Below, piece after piece: positions 4,988 to 5,099 of a DNA stretch of 5,099 bases. Within the stretch, counting starts at the first letter, position 1. Every line of letters starts with the position of its first letter. The notes under the pieces are model-generated. The model was given only the letters and a program-made list of their open reading frames with translations, was not told the DNA's origin and did no database searches. The stretch comes from Rhodobacterales bacterium (lineage in GTDB: Bacteria > Pseudomonadota > Alphaproteobacteria > Rhodobacterales > Rhodobacteraceae), in contig JANXPK010000615.1 in the NCBI GenBank assembly GCA_025357355.1, positions 1 to 5,099 of the forward strand, given 5' to 3'. Position numbers and translations under genes: made by a program.

Positions 4988-5099
4988 ATGGCCGCTTTCG
5001 CCACCCATGCTAGAGGACCGTCTGATGCGGGCTACAGTGTAGCCCTCATCGGTCCGATTGCCGCGGCGCGCCAGCGCAAGGCAAGGGAGATCGGGCTGG
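4988..5099 (+). CDS. Possible start of an unrecognised gene, cut by the right edge
   Basis: From ATG 4988 a frame stays open to the end of the window (37 complete codons; begins MAAFATHARGPSDAG, continues SVALIGPIAAARQRKAREIGL). A weak GGAAA (4976-4980) lies 7 bp upstream. I do not recognise the product. It does not look like the SRPBCC protein often found after this type of ArsR gene. It lies 30 bp after the arsR stop, so it could be co-transcribed. It may equally be chance, because a large hairpin (5015-5055) lies within it and other plus-strand frames here close quickly. Confidence 0.3.
   Translation, partial: MAAFATHARGPSDAGYSVALIGPIAAARQRKAREIGL
5015..5055. repeat. Large imperfect hairpin downstream of the ArsR-type gene
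   Basis: GATGCGGGCTAC (5024-5035) and GTAGCCCTCATC (5039-5050) pair at 11 of 12 positions around a 3-base loop. GGACC (5015-5019) and GGTCC (5051-5055) extend the stem past a 4-base bulge. No T-run follows on the plus strand, so it is not a standard terminator. It may be part of a coding region, a transcript-end structure for arsR, or a protein-binding palindrome. Confidence 0.5.

Noticed and set aside
4685..5008. 107-residue minus-strand ORF opposite the ArsR-type gene
   Set aside because: Antisense shadow; no domain or ribosome site.

Overview
The window looks like chromosome from a high-GC alphaproteobacterium, most likely the Rhodobacterales (Rhodobacter/Paracoccus relatives). The reasons are the ATP synthase F0-only gene order atpI-atpB-atpE-atpF'-atpF with separate b and b' subunits, the c-subunit sequence, and an Ada-type protein made of an AraC-like DNA-binding part fused to an O6-alkylguanine methyltransferase. 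It is mostly housekeeping DNA, and I see no mobile element, CRISPR array, tRNA or rRNA.

Left part, plus strand: positions 1-240 hold the tail of what looks like an HNH-endonuclease-family gene that stops before its catalytic region (probable remnant). It is followed by the HTH/methyltransferase DNA-repair gene (262-1092) and a YiaD-like OmpA-family lipoprotein gene (1199-1849). A perfect 13-bp hairpin (1866-1895) sits in the 62-bp gap between this gene and the convergent ATP synthase operon and can terminate transcription from both sides.

Middle part, minus strand (read right to left): atpI (4432-4115), atpB (4112-3366, GTG start), atpE (3315-3073), atpF' (2998-2477), atpF (2472-1912). The genes encode the whole membrane sector F0 (a, c, b', b) plus the assembly factor AtpI. 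The F1 genes are not next to it, because the operon ends at the bidirectional terminator. Spacings are 2 bp for atpI/atpB and 4 bp for atpF'/atpF. The two larger gaps flank atpE: 50 bp upstream and 74 bp downstream. The downstream gap holds a perfect 9-bp hairpin, and atpE itself has a strong Shine-Dalgarno sequence. This fits the need for many more c subunits than a, b or b' subunits.

Right part, plus strand: an ArsR/SdpR-type repressor gene (4613-4957) is divergent from the atp operon across a 180-bp regulatory region. Both promoters can be proposed there. The arsR promoter is placed so that transcription would start at or next to the ATG, and no Shine-Dalgarno is visible, so a leaderless mRNA is predicted. 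GGTTGACC-like half-sites recur across the region and form inverted repeats over both -35 elements. A possible partial gene runs off the right edge (4988-5099) and contains a large imperfect hairpin.

Nothing here amounts to a clearly new biological system. The best leads are the shared regulatory region between the arsR gene and the atp operon, the predicted leaderless regulator, and the atpE/atpF' intercistronic structure.
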